Source: Zymoseptoria tritici IPO323
Taxonomy: Eukaryota; Ascomycota; Dothideomycetes; Mycosphaerellales; Mycosphaerellaceae
Length of the DNA stretch: 64,000 nt
Reading direction: 5' to 3'
Assembly (NCBI RefSeq): GCF_000219625.1
Contig: NC_018209.1
Location: forward strand, 1,426,001-1,490,000
Shown: positions 31,034 to 42,508 of the stretch, one piece after another
Numbering within the stretch: the stretch's first letter is position 1
Layout of the letters: the number at the start of each line of letters is the position of its first letter
Notes under the pieces: model-generated
Database searches by the model: none
Told to the model about the DNA's origin: nothing
The model's input: the letters and a program-made list of their open reading frames with translations, nothing else
Translations under genes and position numbers: made by a program

Positions 31034-32128
31034 TCACATCATCCCATCATACTTCCCCGGCCCACACCTCCACCCTTCCTCCAACCTCTCCCCCACCTCC
31101 AACGCATTACACCTCGCACTCCACTCCACATTATACGTCCACTTATGCCGCCGCATATACCACCCCAAATCCCCCTCCACGTCCTCTTTCCTCCCCTCCT
31201 CGCTCGACAAGGACTTCTCTCCTTCCACCTGATGGTGATGGAAAACCTGCGGCACCGGAGCGACGCAGCGCTGCCAGAGTCCTTTACACTCGACGTGCAG
31301 CGCGTTGTCGAATTTCTCGGCGTGGTCGGAGCGGAGTTTGGAGAGCAGTTTGGCCGCGTGAGAGCGAGTTATGGCGTAGGCGAAAGTCGCGAGGGGAGCG
31401 ACGTTAAAGACGAGTTGCTGATCCGCAGGAGTGCTGGTCTCGGCCATTTGAGTGTAGTAGTTGTTGAACTCGGAGGTGAGGTGCTTCCAAGGAAGGGCGT
31501 GCGGGTCCTTGTAATGGAAAATGTCGACGTTGTCGGCGAATTGCATGCCGAAGTGGCCGGGCCAGAAGATGTCCCAGGTGGAGTGGAGGTAGGGGTCGAG
31601 ATGGCGGGTCTCGGGGTTTTGGACAGAGTGGTTGTAGAATGCTGAGGATATGAGAGACATTTGAGGGCGGATGTGGATGCTGAAGTCGACGTCGTCTTCG
31701 AAGATGAGGGCGGTGGAGTGGTCGGATGCGAGGAAGGTTTCGAGGAGGGTGAGGTGGTTCAGGAGAGCGCGGGCGTGGCCGTAGCCTTCTGTTGGTTCTT
31801 TGCCGGTGTGTGTGAGGACGGCTTCGTCTGAGATGTGGTCTTGGACTGGGATCTGGATTGAAAGGCCGGTCAAGTTGGCTGCGCGAATGAGACCTTGGAC
31901 CCGCCAGGTTGTGGTGTTTTCGGTCAGGACGTAGATTGCTCCGAAGCCGAGTGTGTCGTTGCTCGCTCCAGGACCGGCCTGGGCTATTTTCGATGTTTGG
32001 ATGTTCTTGCTCCAGGCGAAGTTCGCAGTCGATACCTTCCACGAGGCGAACCAGACATATGTCCAGATTGTGGTCAATAGCAATACGCCGACTGTGCTCC
32101 AGCTCCGTCGATTGGCGGCGACAATCAT
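31034..32128 (-). CDS. Glycosyltransferase family 25-like type II membrane protein
   Basis: Single exon, 364 residues. One membrane helix near the N-terminus (VGVLLLTTIWTYVWF, about 13-27), a short stem, then a lumenal domain beginning FGAIYVLT. The acidic motif ALIFEDDVDFSI near residue 145 matches the Glu-Asp-Asp nucleotide-sugar/metal motif of GT25 (LPS-type and collagen galactosyltransferase-like) enzymes. GYGHARALLNHLTLLE is the preceding conserved helix, and VFHHHQVEGE lies near the end. Several NxS/T sites fit a Golgi location. Acceptor and sugar are unknown. Many Dothideomycetes carry several such genes. No link to the neighbouring cluster is evident. Confidence 0.8.
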   Translation of the reverse strand: MIVAANRRSWSTVGVLLLTTIWTYVWFASWKVSTANFAWSKNIQTSKIAQAGPGASNDTLGFGAIYVLTENTTTWRVQGLIRAANLTGLSIQIPVQDHISDEAVLTHTGKEPTEGYGHARALLNHLTLLETFLASDHSTALIFEDDVDFSIHIRPQMSLISSAFYNHSVQNPETRHLDPYLHSTWDIFWPGHFGMQFADNVDIFHYKDPHALPWKHLTSEFNNYYTQMAETSTPADQQLVFNVAPLATFAYAITRSHAAKLLSKLRSDHAEKFDNALHVECKGLWQRCVAPVPQVFHHHQVEGEKSLSSEEGRKEDVEGDLGWYMRRHKWTYNVEWSARCNALEVGERLEEGWRCGPGKYDGMM

Positions 32129-33240
32129 GATCGAGGGCGGTCACACGTTCACAGGCCTTCTCGCGGCCTCGAAATCGCCCGGTATAGCGAGCATCGCAAA
32201 GAGCACGCCTGCAACACAGGAGGTCGTCGTTCGTCGACGGTCCAGGCACGCGCCATGATCCATGTCAAACTCAATGGCCGTTGTTGTTTTGGGCATGAAT
32301 CGCGCTCGGAGAAAGTCCGGTAGAACTATCACACATGCCAAGCTTTTCCACCTCGTGTCAAAGTTGACACGCAACAGACATGACTTCACGTCGTCGCTGG
32401 AACTTTTGGATATGGCGCCTTTCCGATGTTCCAGCGGACTTGGAATCCACGGTTTAGATCATGAGCCAGAATCTGCGTTCGGATAGAACGCCATGTCGAA
32501 GACCATGCATCGAAGCAGGAACCATCAACAAACGCCTGGATGAACATGCTTTGGACGGAGGCAACGACCGGGACCTGGTCCATTGACTGCGGATCGCGTG
32601 CTGAAAGCAAAGCATATCAACGGAACGTCATAATCTGAGCGCCGTGACGAATGTCTGTGCCGTCGTCGAAGGTGTCATGCTCAATACAAGGAACCTTCTG
32701 TGGATACTACGTTGGAGGTCATGCATCCCCTGTCGGAAGTCTCCACAACTCGACCATCACGCCACGTTCTGCAGCCTGCTAGCCTTGGCGATGTGACTCT
32801 CTGCGATGCCAGCGATGGTCCTCCCATCGACCATCACGGTCAAAGTACTGGCCAGCGGCAAATGACAATGAGAAGTGCTCGACGATTTGGCACCACCTCT
32901 TCAGAGTATCTCGTCCATGGTACATGTTTATCTCAACGAGACGTGTGGGCCTATCTGGATGTTCGGCCACCGTGAGAGCTGAGGTCAAGACCGTCGTGCC
33001 AAGTTCGGAGACCCGTGGGCTGTGCGGGGGATGGCTGTGGCTCACAACAAGATCCCGATGAGGTCAAGGAGCAGACGCCCTCCCGTCGAGCTCGCGAATC
33101 GCAGCGAGGAGAAGTGCAACTGAAGGCGAGGAGCGTTGCGGTCGATCCGGTTGAACTTCCGGTGTTCAGGGATGATAGCACAGGCTCACGATTTCCATCG
33201 CTTCTACCAATCCATCGAGCTCGACACATCTACAAGTATA
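32129..33240. other. Intergenic, no supported gene
   Basis: ORFs on both strands here are short, overlapping and without motifs. The part next to 32128 is the GT25 promoter. Confidence 0.4.
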
Positions 33241-33247
33241 CCTGGAC

Positions 33248-34686
33248 ATGATGGTCCCATCAGTCGAATTTCTCCTCGAACCGCGATGCTATCTCTCGCG
33301 CGACAAGTTGATTGGACGATACCTCTCAGCCGAGCATCCGACCCGATATGAAATTCGAGCCGATGAAAAATTCCCCAATCCTGGCTAGTGCAAGGCTGCT
33401 GGCGAAGCAGAGGTCAACACAGTGACAACCTCCGGCATTTATCTTCCATCAATCTTTGTGCTCTTGCTCCAACACCGCAAGACCACGACTTGAACATCGC
33501 TTGCATCACTCACCGGCAAACTAATACGCAAGACGAAACACCACATTTCTCTCCGACTTCCAAATGGCATCCCACAACCTTCCCCACCTTGATCGTTTCA
33601 TCCAATTCATCAACTCAGGCGACCAAACCCTCGGTCTGCATGCATGGGTCAGGAGGAGTCGAGTGGGCGAGTCATGATCCGTAGCGATGCCACACAATAT
33701 CTGCACCGCTGAAGCATTTCTTTGCCATCGTCGATACCACCGAACGTTGGATGGAACCAGTCCCTGCTCGTGGTGACAGCGTAAGTGTCAATCGCACTAC
33801 AGGGAATATTCATGGAGCGATAACTCTATCGCTCGATCACTGAGCCGCAGATCTGCGACTCGCTTTCTTATGTATCCAGAAGAGGTCGTGCAAGACCGTG
33901 ACTGGTATTTTCTCAGAAGCCGAACGTCGAATGGGGAACGACATCGGTCTAGTCGCCATGCGGTCGTCGTTGGAGGTCCAGCCGCCAGCCCTATGTACGT
34001 ACAGAACGAAGATCGAACTGTATCACTGCCCCCTGCTCCATCTCAGGTGCGATCGTGCGATGACAAACTACAGTTCTGGGGGCTTGCGGCGCAGTCAGCT
34101 GCGCTCCTGCTGACTCTGCAAGACGTGGGCGTTCCACTGCTCAATTCCGCATATCTTGGATTCTGTACTTCCACCCTCCCGCACGCGACATATTCGATAT
34201 GCAAATGTTCAATCATCCATCTCGCGAGGAGCCATTCGCGGACCCAGAGAGAACACTGAGCTGGCTCACAAACCGCCTGAGCGAGCTGCACTCCAAACCA
34301 GCTCCGGCAGCAACAATCGTCGACCACGCACCCCGTACCTGGACATTTACTCTGATGCGTGGACCTACTTCCAGACTATCGATCGCGACGAACAAGGAGA
34401 AGCATTGTACTCAGCTTTGGGGCCAGCCATCAGATCTCACCATCACAGAGTGCTGGCAGTCATCACGGACACCTGGAATGTGAGCGCCCTTTGTGCACTC
34501 GAAGAATGCACCACATCCGCAGACATTTTCCTCCGCCTGGGTGATCTCGTGGTGGCTCTGCTTCAGCGTGGGGAATTAGCTGAATGCCGCGAGAAAATGA
34601 TGACCTCGCTTTGGCCCGTCACCCAGGCCAGTGAATCCCGACTATTGCCAGACCCCAAACGGAGACTTCGAAGAAGAAAGCAGTGA
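33248..34686 (+). other. Coding-like plus-strand segments, unresolved (possible multi-exon or decayed gene)
   Basis: Three pieces read like protein but in different frames. A 46-codon ORF starts at 33248 (VEFLLEPRCYLSRDKLIGRY). Another starts with the ATG near 33564 (MASHNLPHLDRFIQFIN), which could splice by GTCAGG/GAAG to HFFAIVDTTERWME. A longer one from about 34060 to 34686 includes LQFWGLAAQSAALLLTLQDVG and, in another frame, LDIYSDAWTYFQTIDRDEQG and ADIFLRLGDLVVALLQRG. I could not join them with good splice sites and do not recognise a family. Candidates are the C-terminal part of a Zn2Cys6-type regulator or a pseudogene. No zinc-cluster motif was found upstream. Confidence 0.25.
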
Positions 34687-34784
34687 TGTTATTGAAGTGA
34701 TGGATGGATCTGGATTTCGCTCTATATTAACGAATCTCACCTCGACCCAAACAAGGCTTCTGTGTCCTCCGCCGATCATCTCCA

Positions 34785-36504
34785 TCACACCCGCTTCCTC
34801 ACGTTCACCTGAAGCGGAACTTTCTCCCACACGATGTACGTCTTCTGCTCGGCCCAATTTGTCGACTCTGGCCTCAATTCGAATTCGAAGTTGAGGAGCA
34901 CGGTGGCCAGAATGAGGCGCATCTCATGCCATGCAAAGTTCTATCAGACAGGTTAGCAGTCACCCTGGCAGCACAATTTGACGTACACACCTGCGCAGAG
35001 CATGCTCTCAAACCGACACTGAAAGGCTCGAAGGAATCAACACGATCATCCTTGAACTTCTCGTCACCCATCCAGCGCTCCGGATGGAATACCCTCGGTT
35101 CTCGAAAACGCTTCTCGCTGCTGTAGGTGGCATAGTTGTATATGGCCAGTCTGTTTCCCGGTGGGAAGAAATGTCCTTTGATGGTGCAGCCCTCGTCTGG
35201 AACTTCGCGAGGGAATCCAACTGGGATAGGAGGATACATTCGAAGGCCCTCTTTGATGACTGCATTGAGGAGCTTATCGCCTTGAAGTGCGGCCATGTTC
35301 AGACTTTCGATGTCTGCGAATTGAGAGCGGAGATGCTCGCAAAGCGTGGACATCCATTGAGGGTTCTGAAGAAGGTTGTACATGATGCCGCCTGTCAAAA
35401 ATGTCAGCGATGGTGCCCTGCATTGCAACCTGGAGTACGAAAGCTTACTCAATGTGGTAGCCGTGGTCTCCGTTCCGGCCATCATCAGCTCATTGGCGAT
35501 CGAATATCGCTCTTGTGTGCTGATCAAAGACGCCGTGGATGTGTTGGCAGTCACGAGCGACCAAATGTCCGGCTGCTCTGGCTCCTTCGCCATACGCTCG
35601 TCCACACGATCTGTGACAGAGTGGTGGTGCTCTCTGGCGATACGACCGATAGCCGGAATCTTCATAATGAGTCCACGCAACTTGGGTCCGTACGTGCGGC
35701 TGAAGTATCGGAACGTCTTCAGGCGAGTAACGTACTTCAGGAGCCAGAATACCAGAGACACCAAAGGAGCATACTCTCCCTTTTCGAGCATGTGAAGGGG
35801 TTCGGAGAGGAGCATGTCACTCATGATGTCGAAGGTTGTGCCTGGAAGATGAGTCAGTGGATCGTCTTCTACCTCTCATGTCGATCGACGCTTGACTTGC
35901 AGTTGAACATTTTGACCATATCAGTCGGCATGTCCTGGCTTGCCTGGATGCCGAGTCGATATTCCAGCGCCTTGCACCAGCCCTTGAATCTGGTCTCGTG
36001 CTGCCTCAGACCTTGATCACTCCACGCAGGAGCCATGGTCTTCCTCATTCTACCGGCTGCTTCGCATTGCGCAGATACCGGTCCGGGAATATTGTTGACG
36101 GGCACATCGTAGTAGAGGCGATCTTTCCGGAATTTGCACACTCCATTGGCCTTGGAAGCGTAGATGTCTTTCCAGAGATCACCTTCACCGAGAAAGGCGA
36201 TGAGGTCTGGAGCGAGCCTGTTTGACTGTCAGCCTGCTTCGACATTCCAGGCACAAGAATAAACCTACCTCACGGTATCGCCGTACTTCTGGTGAAGCTT
36301 GGCCACGTCTGTTGCTTCCCGGCCCATCCACATCGAATAGAGGTGCGGAAGGTTGGTGAATTTCCGCCATTTGGGCCCGGGTATGTCGGAAAGAGGACCA
36401 CAGAAAGAGCGATAAAGGTTGCGTGTGAGAGCAGTGATTGCCCACAAGCCCAACGAGAGTGGGATGAGGTAGATTGCAAAAGTGGATGGAGAAGTCGGGA
36501 TCAT
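34785..36504 (-). CDS. Cytochrome P450 monooxygenase near the ABA3-like synthase
   Basis: Five exons: 36504-36269, 36217-35901, 35841-35449, 35391-34991 and 34940-34785, 500 residues. Signal anchor FAIYLIPLSLGLWAITALT at about 9-27, IPGPKWRK proline hinge, WSDQGLRQHETR C-helix, AGTETTATTLS I-helix (completed by splicing out an in-frame 57-bp intron), EGLR ExxR, HPERW, and the heme loop FEPFSVGLRACSAQNFAWHEM. The heme loop has Ala where most P450s have Gly two residues after the Cys. Intron 2 (35900-35842) appears to use a GC donor (T/GCAAGT), which restores MVKMFNCTTFDIMSD. The family resembles the TRI11/benzoate-hydroxylase-like class used in many terpene and polyketide pathways. Its substrate is unknown. 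It could serve either neighbouring cluster. Confidence 0.87.
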
Positions 36505-38719
36505 CTTGAACTGTTGATGCTTCCTTCAGATTGCAAGAAACGACAAAGAACGACGACAATCAAGCTGATGTATGAACAATGTCTGATCGAATGGACGGGA
36601 GCTTGTGGGCACAAATACTCGGGGTCAACGCCGTGATCGAGGACTTGTCATATGCATCAATGACCGGAACGCATCTAGTCCAACCAACGTCATGCTCTGA
36701 TATCATCGAGACAACTGGGGTCCTGGGAAGTTACATGCACCGCGATATGAAGGCGACGCCGGTGCCCTGAGACCGCCTTGCATTTGCATAAGGCGTTGCT
36801 GAAGCGTGAAGTAGTGGCCACTCCCTGCGAGACTCAACCAATCCGACTCGACCCAAATGTCGACACTTACCCAAAGACCGCGGCGACGTGGTCGTCGGAA
36901 GCCAGCGCTAAATCCCGGTATGCACGAGTAGGGCTCTACAAGACCTGGTTCGGCATATTCCCGCCTCGGTGTGCTTCTATAGTGCCCAAGCTTAGGATGG
37001 TCCAGCCAATTCGACGCAGGAACCAAAATTCTGCCAGGTACAGGCTTCAATCGTCTAGGCCCATCGATGCAGGGTCCACACTATCCCAGATAACCACATG
37101 CTCTATAGGCGCGCAGTGCCAGACGCCGATCTACGGTAGATGTGCGGCTCCGCTATATTCTGGAGACTAATATGTATGGCTTATCTGCCTTTCCATGTGG
37201 GTCGAGATCGTTCTAGCTTATCTGGACGACTATTTGAGACATCGCTTGAGACAAGGATCACGCGGGAGCCTTATCTCGTGAACCAAGGACACCTTTCACA
37301 ACTGGAATATTCTTCGGACGTTGACATCACCGAGGCGACGTATGCTACAAGGGAAGTCAGGCATCAAGCCTGACCGGGATGAAAAATGAGGCTTCAATTC
37401 CGCGTCCAGTCGGATGGAACGCAAAGATGACAGATTGATCTTGGGTCAGGTCGATGCTCCCGCGCGGATCTCGTGTTAGGGTCCCCTCGCGCCCAGTCTA
37501 GTAAGGTATACACGGAACCTTAGTGAGACGGTGGAATATCCGCCGAGCTTCCTGGTCTAGTTGGACTGGGCATCTCCCGGATATACTCGGAGCAGGGGTT
37601 GACTTCACTTCATGCCACACACCGACTCGTGCCAGATTACCCTCGACACAACGCGACCCTCCGGACCAGATTAGTCTTGCATAGCCCAACGACCCGGCTG
37701 TTTGGTGTCCGTCATTGGCATTGGGCCGGCAGACTATGTCAGGAACAGCAACGACCGGGGCATTGCTGGTTCACAAGATCACGTGAAGATCCAGTGGTCC
37801 AACCACAAGCGTTCGGATGTCAATGCAGACCGTTTCCGTGTAAGAGATCAGTGCCTGTGGACGATAATCCGGCGTGCACTCCGGCTGAGGAGAGATCGTC
37901 ATCTCTCTGAGCTTCACCTGGCACTGGAATGACGTTGTCACCGGCCAGGGCGATATCAAGGACGTGGACTGGAAACACGAAGCATTGTCTGGTCCTCGGA
38001 GACAAGACCGATCATTTGGGAGAACTGTCGTCAGTTTGTCGATGCCTGCGTGAATAGTTCATCGAACGAAATGACGTCGGAAGCACTACGTCCCGGTCGC
38101 AGTCCACGTTCCAAACCCAAGTGAGGCGCTGAATAGGGGCAATTTCATTCAAGCATGACGTTCCAGTCGTTCCATTCGGGTCGTCTGTTGGGCCGCGAGG
38201 TCCGGAAGTCGCTTCATCCGGTGTCAATGTGGAAGACAGATCCAACCGTATCCCGGCGTATTGTCTGGACGAGACTCCACGTCACTATGTTGAACAGAAG
38301 CGAGCATGATTACCCCGGAGACGTCGCCCCACTTGAGACGATGCTCGGAGGAAATGACCAGTGCGGTCTCAGGAACATGATATCACCGGCCGTGCCGACA
38401 GTGGGTAGGGTGCATCCAGGAGGTAGCATCGGGAACATCCAGGGAATGTGTGCGTCACGATCAGTCGAGGACGGACCACCATTGGTCTGATCTGACCTTG
38501 CTGGTGGTCGCAACCTTCTGGAGGATTGTGAAAGGAGTTGTAAAAATGACGAAGCGAGGTGTGACTCGAAGACGGCGTGCTCAGAAAGCATTGCTTCATT
38601 GAAGTCTATAAAATGCCGCAGGATCCGCCAGAAAGCCCGCAATTTGATCGCACCGTTTGCTTCCAGCTCAAGACTTCTTTTACACGCACACCACATCACA
38701 CATATCTTCGAAAGCCACC
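36505..38719. other. 2.2-kb intergenic stretch without a supported gene
   Basis: Base composition is ordinary and there is no RIP-like bias. Overlapping short ORFs on both strands show no motifs, signal peptides or joinable exons. It separates the minus-strand P450 from the plus-strand ABA3-like gene and presumably includes both promoters. Possible relics of lost genes cannot be excluded. Confidence 0.4.
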
Positions 38720-40107
38720 ATGCAGAAACCAGCTTACAAGTGGTACTACCCCGCCGACATTGAGAACGATCTCAATGGCATTGACTTGCCCGCTGCAATC
38801 AAGGCTGAGGTTCTTGCTTGTGCTTGGGAATACTCGAGAAGTGTCATCCCGCAGTACACCAACTGGAAGCGATATGTTGCTTTCATGCGGTACGTCGTTC
38901 AACTTCAACCGCCATGACAGATTGAAACAAGCTAATGCTTCTGCTTCACAGAACCATCATCATCGGCACCATTGCAGAGTTCCGCGGAGCTATGTTGGAC
39001 GTGACGTCGGATACTCCAATTCTCGGCTTCGATCTGGACCAAGTGCTGGCCGATCTCTTCGAAGGAACTCCTGGCCACGAGGACATGGCACGCGAATACA
39101 AGACTTTCCTCACGGTCACCAGCGACAAGACCAGTGATCGTCGCGACCACGAGCTGTTCCGTCGTTACAAGAAAGCAGTCTCATCAAGCCCTCAGAACTG
39201 GTTCCGTCTTCGGGATTGCGACGCTCTTTGCCGCTTTGCCATCGCCGCCGCTCTGGCCTGCAACGACATGGACGACGTCTGGTTCACCGACGAACAATTC
39301 GATGCCCTTGCCGAGATCGGCGACACCATGTACGATGCCATCGCATTCTACAAGCATCGCGCTGAAGGCGAGACAAACAACACTTTTGCCTACGTTCCTG
39401 AGGACATGCGAGTCGATGCGTTCCGTACCGCCCGAGAAACTCTCTGGGCGCTGGATACGGCATATGCAGACAGACCGGAGATGCAGGTCGTTGTCAACTT
39501 CTTGCGAGCATTCGGCGGACCGATTCACATGATCATGCGTCGCTATCGATTCTGTGAAGAGGGCTTGGTCATTGGCAAGGCCGAAGATACATCCGTGATC
39601 GATGCGGCCAGAAAACACGAAAAGCTCTGGCATCGATTGGACCAGCAGGAGATTGTTCTACAACAAGGCGTTGAGCGTTGCGAGCTCATCTTCTCCATGG
39701 AAAACAGACTTCTCTTCCGAGGGTTCACGGACATTCTACTTGATGCCGATCGATCCGACTCTCCCTTGGAGTTTCCCTCCAGCCCTGTTGAGAAGAACGG
39801 CTTCGGCGGCGCTCTGGCACACCAAGCTGCGGGTCAGATTTGGAAGAGCTACGCTTTGCGATTGCCAGAAAGAGTGAGGCGCGCCTTTCCCGAGGTTTGC
39901 CTCAATCCTTGTTTACCACAAGCGTTTGCCCAACCGATTGAGAAATTTCCGCGAGGCAAAGTTGTGGCGGAAGTGGTTGGTGCTCCAACAGCAATTACGC
40001 AAGCGAGCCAAAAGCGCTCGTATGGTGGTGATGACGGTGGGAACGGGAAGCAATACAAGGAACGCCGGATCGATCAGCGCGCCCGTTCGACGTTGGTAGA
40101 GGTGTAA
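38720..40107 (+). CDS. BcABA3-like sesquiterpene synthase (alpha-ionylideneethane synthase family)
   Basis: Two exons, 38720-38891 and 38952-40107, about 442 residues, splicing inside AFMR/TIIIG. I recognise the family of Botrytis BcABA3, the synthase that makes 2Z,4E-alpha-ionylideneethane from farnesyl diphosphate in fungal abscisic acid biosynthesis and lacks the usual DDxxD/NSE motifs. Signature stretches seen are KWYYPADIENDL, CAWEYSRSVIPQYTNW, EFRGAMLDVTSDTP, LFEGTPGHEDMAREYKTF, RDCDALCRFAIA, ACNDMDDVWFT, YKHRAEGETN, FAYVPEDMR and FGGPIHMIMRRYRF. The C-terminal third is more divergent: the Cys-pair (zinc-ribbon-like) segment I remember from the family is not apparent. It ends in a Lys/Arg/Gly-rich tail. 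Flanking P450s fit an oxidised sesquiterpenoid pathway. Whether the product is abscisic acid or another ionylidene compound cannot be told from this. Confidence 0.8.
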
Positions 40108-40601
40108 AGGGATTCGGACTCTGGTAGATCCGAGGAGGTGTCTGTTTCGCGTGTACAATAGCATCATGACACTGCTCATTCACGCCTTGTCTTTTCCAAA
40201 CCCTGTTGCAGCGTTGGCCCAAACATTCGGACATGATGCAAAGCCCAACATGGTTCAATGCCCGACCACGAGATGCCCAGGCATTGCGTATGATATCTCC
40301 CGGACACGAAGCGCGATGCGCGCCTGCGACATGCCCCCCCCTGGCCGAGTCGTCGGTCGAACCTTGCCAGGGTCCCCATACCTGGTCGCTTTACGGCCCG
40401 TAATCATACCCTGTCGACATGACGATTGTGACAAAATCTCACGATGCGTGCATCTGCGGCCCGATGGACTCCGCCGAGGCTGGCTGGACTAGGATGCCTT
40501 TATCAACGAAGTCAACGGACTCGCAGCATAGATTTGCCATAGTCCACGACGGTGCTTTAAGGAAATCAAAATTCCCAATTAACTCCCCATTCAACTTCAA
40601 C
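40108..40601. other. Intergenic between the ABA3-like and P450 genes
   Basis: About 490 bases, no gene. The P450 frame is open upstream to 40419 but the natural start is at 40602, just before the hydrophobic anchor. Confidence 0.4.
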
Positions 40602-42337
40602 ATGAACGAAGGCATGCCATCCACCTTGACGCTTGCAACAGCTTCCGGGCTGATTGCGACTTTCTTCATCTTCATTCTGTGCCGGACCATCTTTCATCCG
40701 TTGAGATCCTTTCCCGGCCCTTGGCTGAACGCAACGACAGAGCTCCCGAGCGCTCTGAGACTTGCAAAGGGACAGCAACATATCTACTACCACAGGCTTC
40801 ACCAGGAATATGGTAAGTCGGCAGACGGTAACCTTGACATCTTTCTTTCTGACAAGTCTTTCCACTAGGACCAGTACTCAGGACTGCTCCCAACGAGCTT
40901 ACGTTCACCAGCGATCAAGCCTGGAACGACATTTACGGTCTCAAGGTACATCGTGCAGTTGTCGCCGGCCAAGCCTCAACAGCGGAAGCTGACATTCCTC
41001 GTGTCCTAGAACGGCGTTGTCCTGGAGAAAAGCCCCATCTTCATCGGAATCGCGTCGCCTATGAATGGTTGCGTTGGAGTCGGTCTTGCGAAGGGTAAGG
41101 AGCATACCCGGCAGCGCAGAGCTCTGGCGCCTGGATTGTCCAAGACTGCATTGTACAAGCAGGAAGAGATCATTCAACGCCATGTGTCTGCCTTGCTCGA
41201 CTTGCTGCGTGAGAATGTCGAACGAGATGAGCCGTCCAACATTGCGGAATACTGTCAGTTCTCTCCAACCAACTATGCCACTTTGTCATACTGACCATCG
41301 CACCAGTCTCCTTTACAACTTTTGACGCCATCGGCGACCTGTCCTTCAGCGAGCCCTTCGGCTGCCTCGAGCAGAACAAGACCACTGAATGGGCGAGCGC
41401 CATGCGACAAGTCGTGATCTTTGCATCGTACGATCAAGCCATTCGGCGAGTCGCAGGCGTCGATACTTGGCTCCGGGATCTCTTGTTGAAAGTGTGTATG
41501 CCGGCCAAAGCCGCACACTGGAGAATGCTGCATGTCAAAAAGTCACTCGAGAAGACCGCACAGCGTCTCGAAAAGCCAGACTCCGAGAAGCAAGACATGA
41601 TCTACCACCTCCTCCGTGAGAAAGATCCCAAGAAGAGCCTCAACCACGACGAGATCAAACTCAACATGATGCTGTACATCAGCGCTGGCTCGGAGACGAC
41701 TTCGATCACCCTCACGGCTTGGGCGTACCTGATCGGCACGCATCCGGAAGCATACCGCCAGCTCACAGACGAAATTTGCTCCAGCATCTCTTCTTCCGCT
41801 GATATCAAAGTCGACAACGTCATGAGCCTTCCTTATCTCGGCGCCACCATCAACGAAGCCATGCGTCTCTTCCCACCCGGAGCCGTAGCAATGCAGCGCA
41901 TGGTCCCTCCCGGCGGTGTCACAATCGACGGCCACTATGTGCCCGGCGGAACGACGGTCAGCGTGGCTCCGTGGGCTGCGTCTCGCTCGCCAGATAACTT
42001 CCATGAACCGGACAATTTCAGACCAGAGCGCTGGCTGCAAGCGCTCGACCAGTATCAGAGCAAGGAGTTCGCCAACGATCGTTTGGGAGCGAGCAGGCCG
42101 TTCGGATATGGGCCGAAGCGGTGTATCGGAGAGGATTTGTCGTATCTCGAGGCGAGGCTGATCATATCTCATCTGCTGTTCACCTTCGACATGGAGCTTG
42201 TTGATGGGCATAGTCCTGGCGCTGAAGCAAATCTGCGGTGGGGTTTGAGGGCTGACAGCGAGTCGATCCAGCTCTACCAGGTCTTGATGAAGCCGGATTT
42301 GTGGGTGCGCCTGTCGAAGAGGAACAATGTCTCGTAG
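40602..42337 (+). CDS. Cytochrome P450 monooxygenase next to the ABA3-like synthase
   Basis: Four exons: 40602-40812, 40869-40945, 41010-41253 and 41307-42337, 520 residues. Anchor TASGLIATFFIFILCRTIF (about 13-31), SFPGPWLNATTELP proline-rich hinge, LAKGKEHTRQRRALAPGLS C-helix, SAGSETTSITLTAW I-helix, EAMR ExxR, FRPERW, and heme loop RPFGYGPKRCIGEDLSYLE. It is of the isotrichodermin C-15 hydroxylase/benzoate monooxygenase-like class, common on fungal terpene scaffolds. It is transcribed in the same direction as the synthase about 500 bases upstream, so it is the best candidate to oxidise the synthase product. It does not obviously match what I remember of BcABA1. Confidence 0.88.
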
Positions 42338-42508
42338 ATTTTGTATGAGTAAATGGCAATTCGCTGACCGAATCATGTCTTTGTTGTTGTTCGCGTGAGT
42401 CGACGATCGTAGCTACTGTCTGACCGTCGAGAATCGTCTCTTGCTCGAATCCGACACCACAGGAGTGCACTCAGTATCCTGCGTCCTCTTGCTCATGCTC
42501 CTTCTCGC

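Noticed and set aside
36505..38719. A possible SDR (BcABA4-like) gene between the P450 and the ABA3-like gene
   Set aside because: I looked for a TGxxxGxG and YxxxK pair on both strands and found none.
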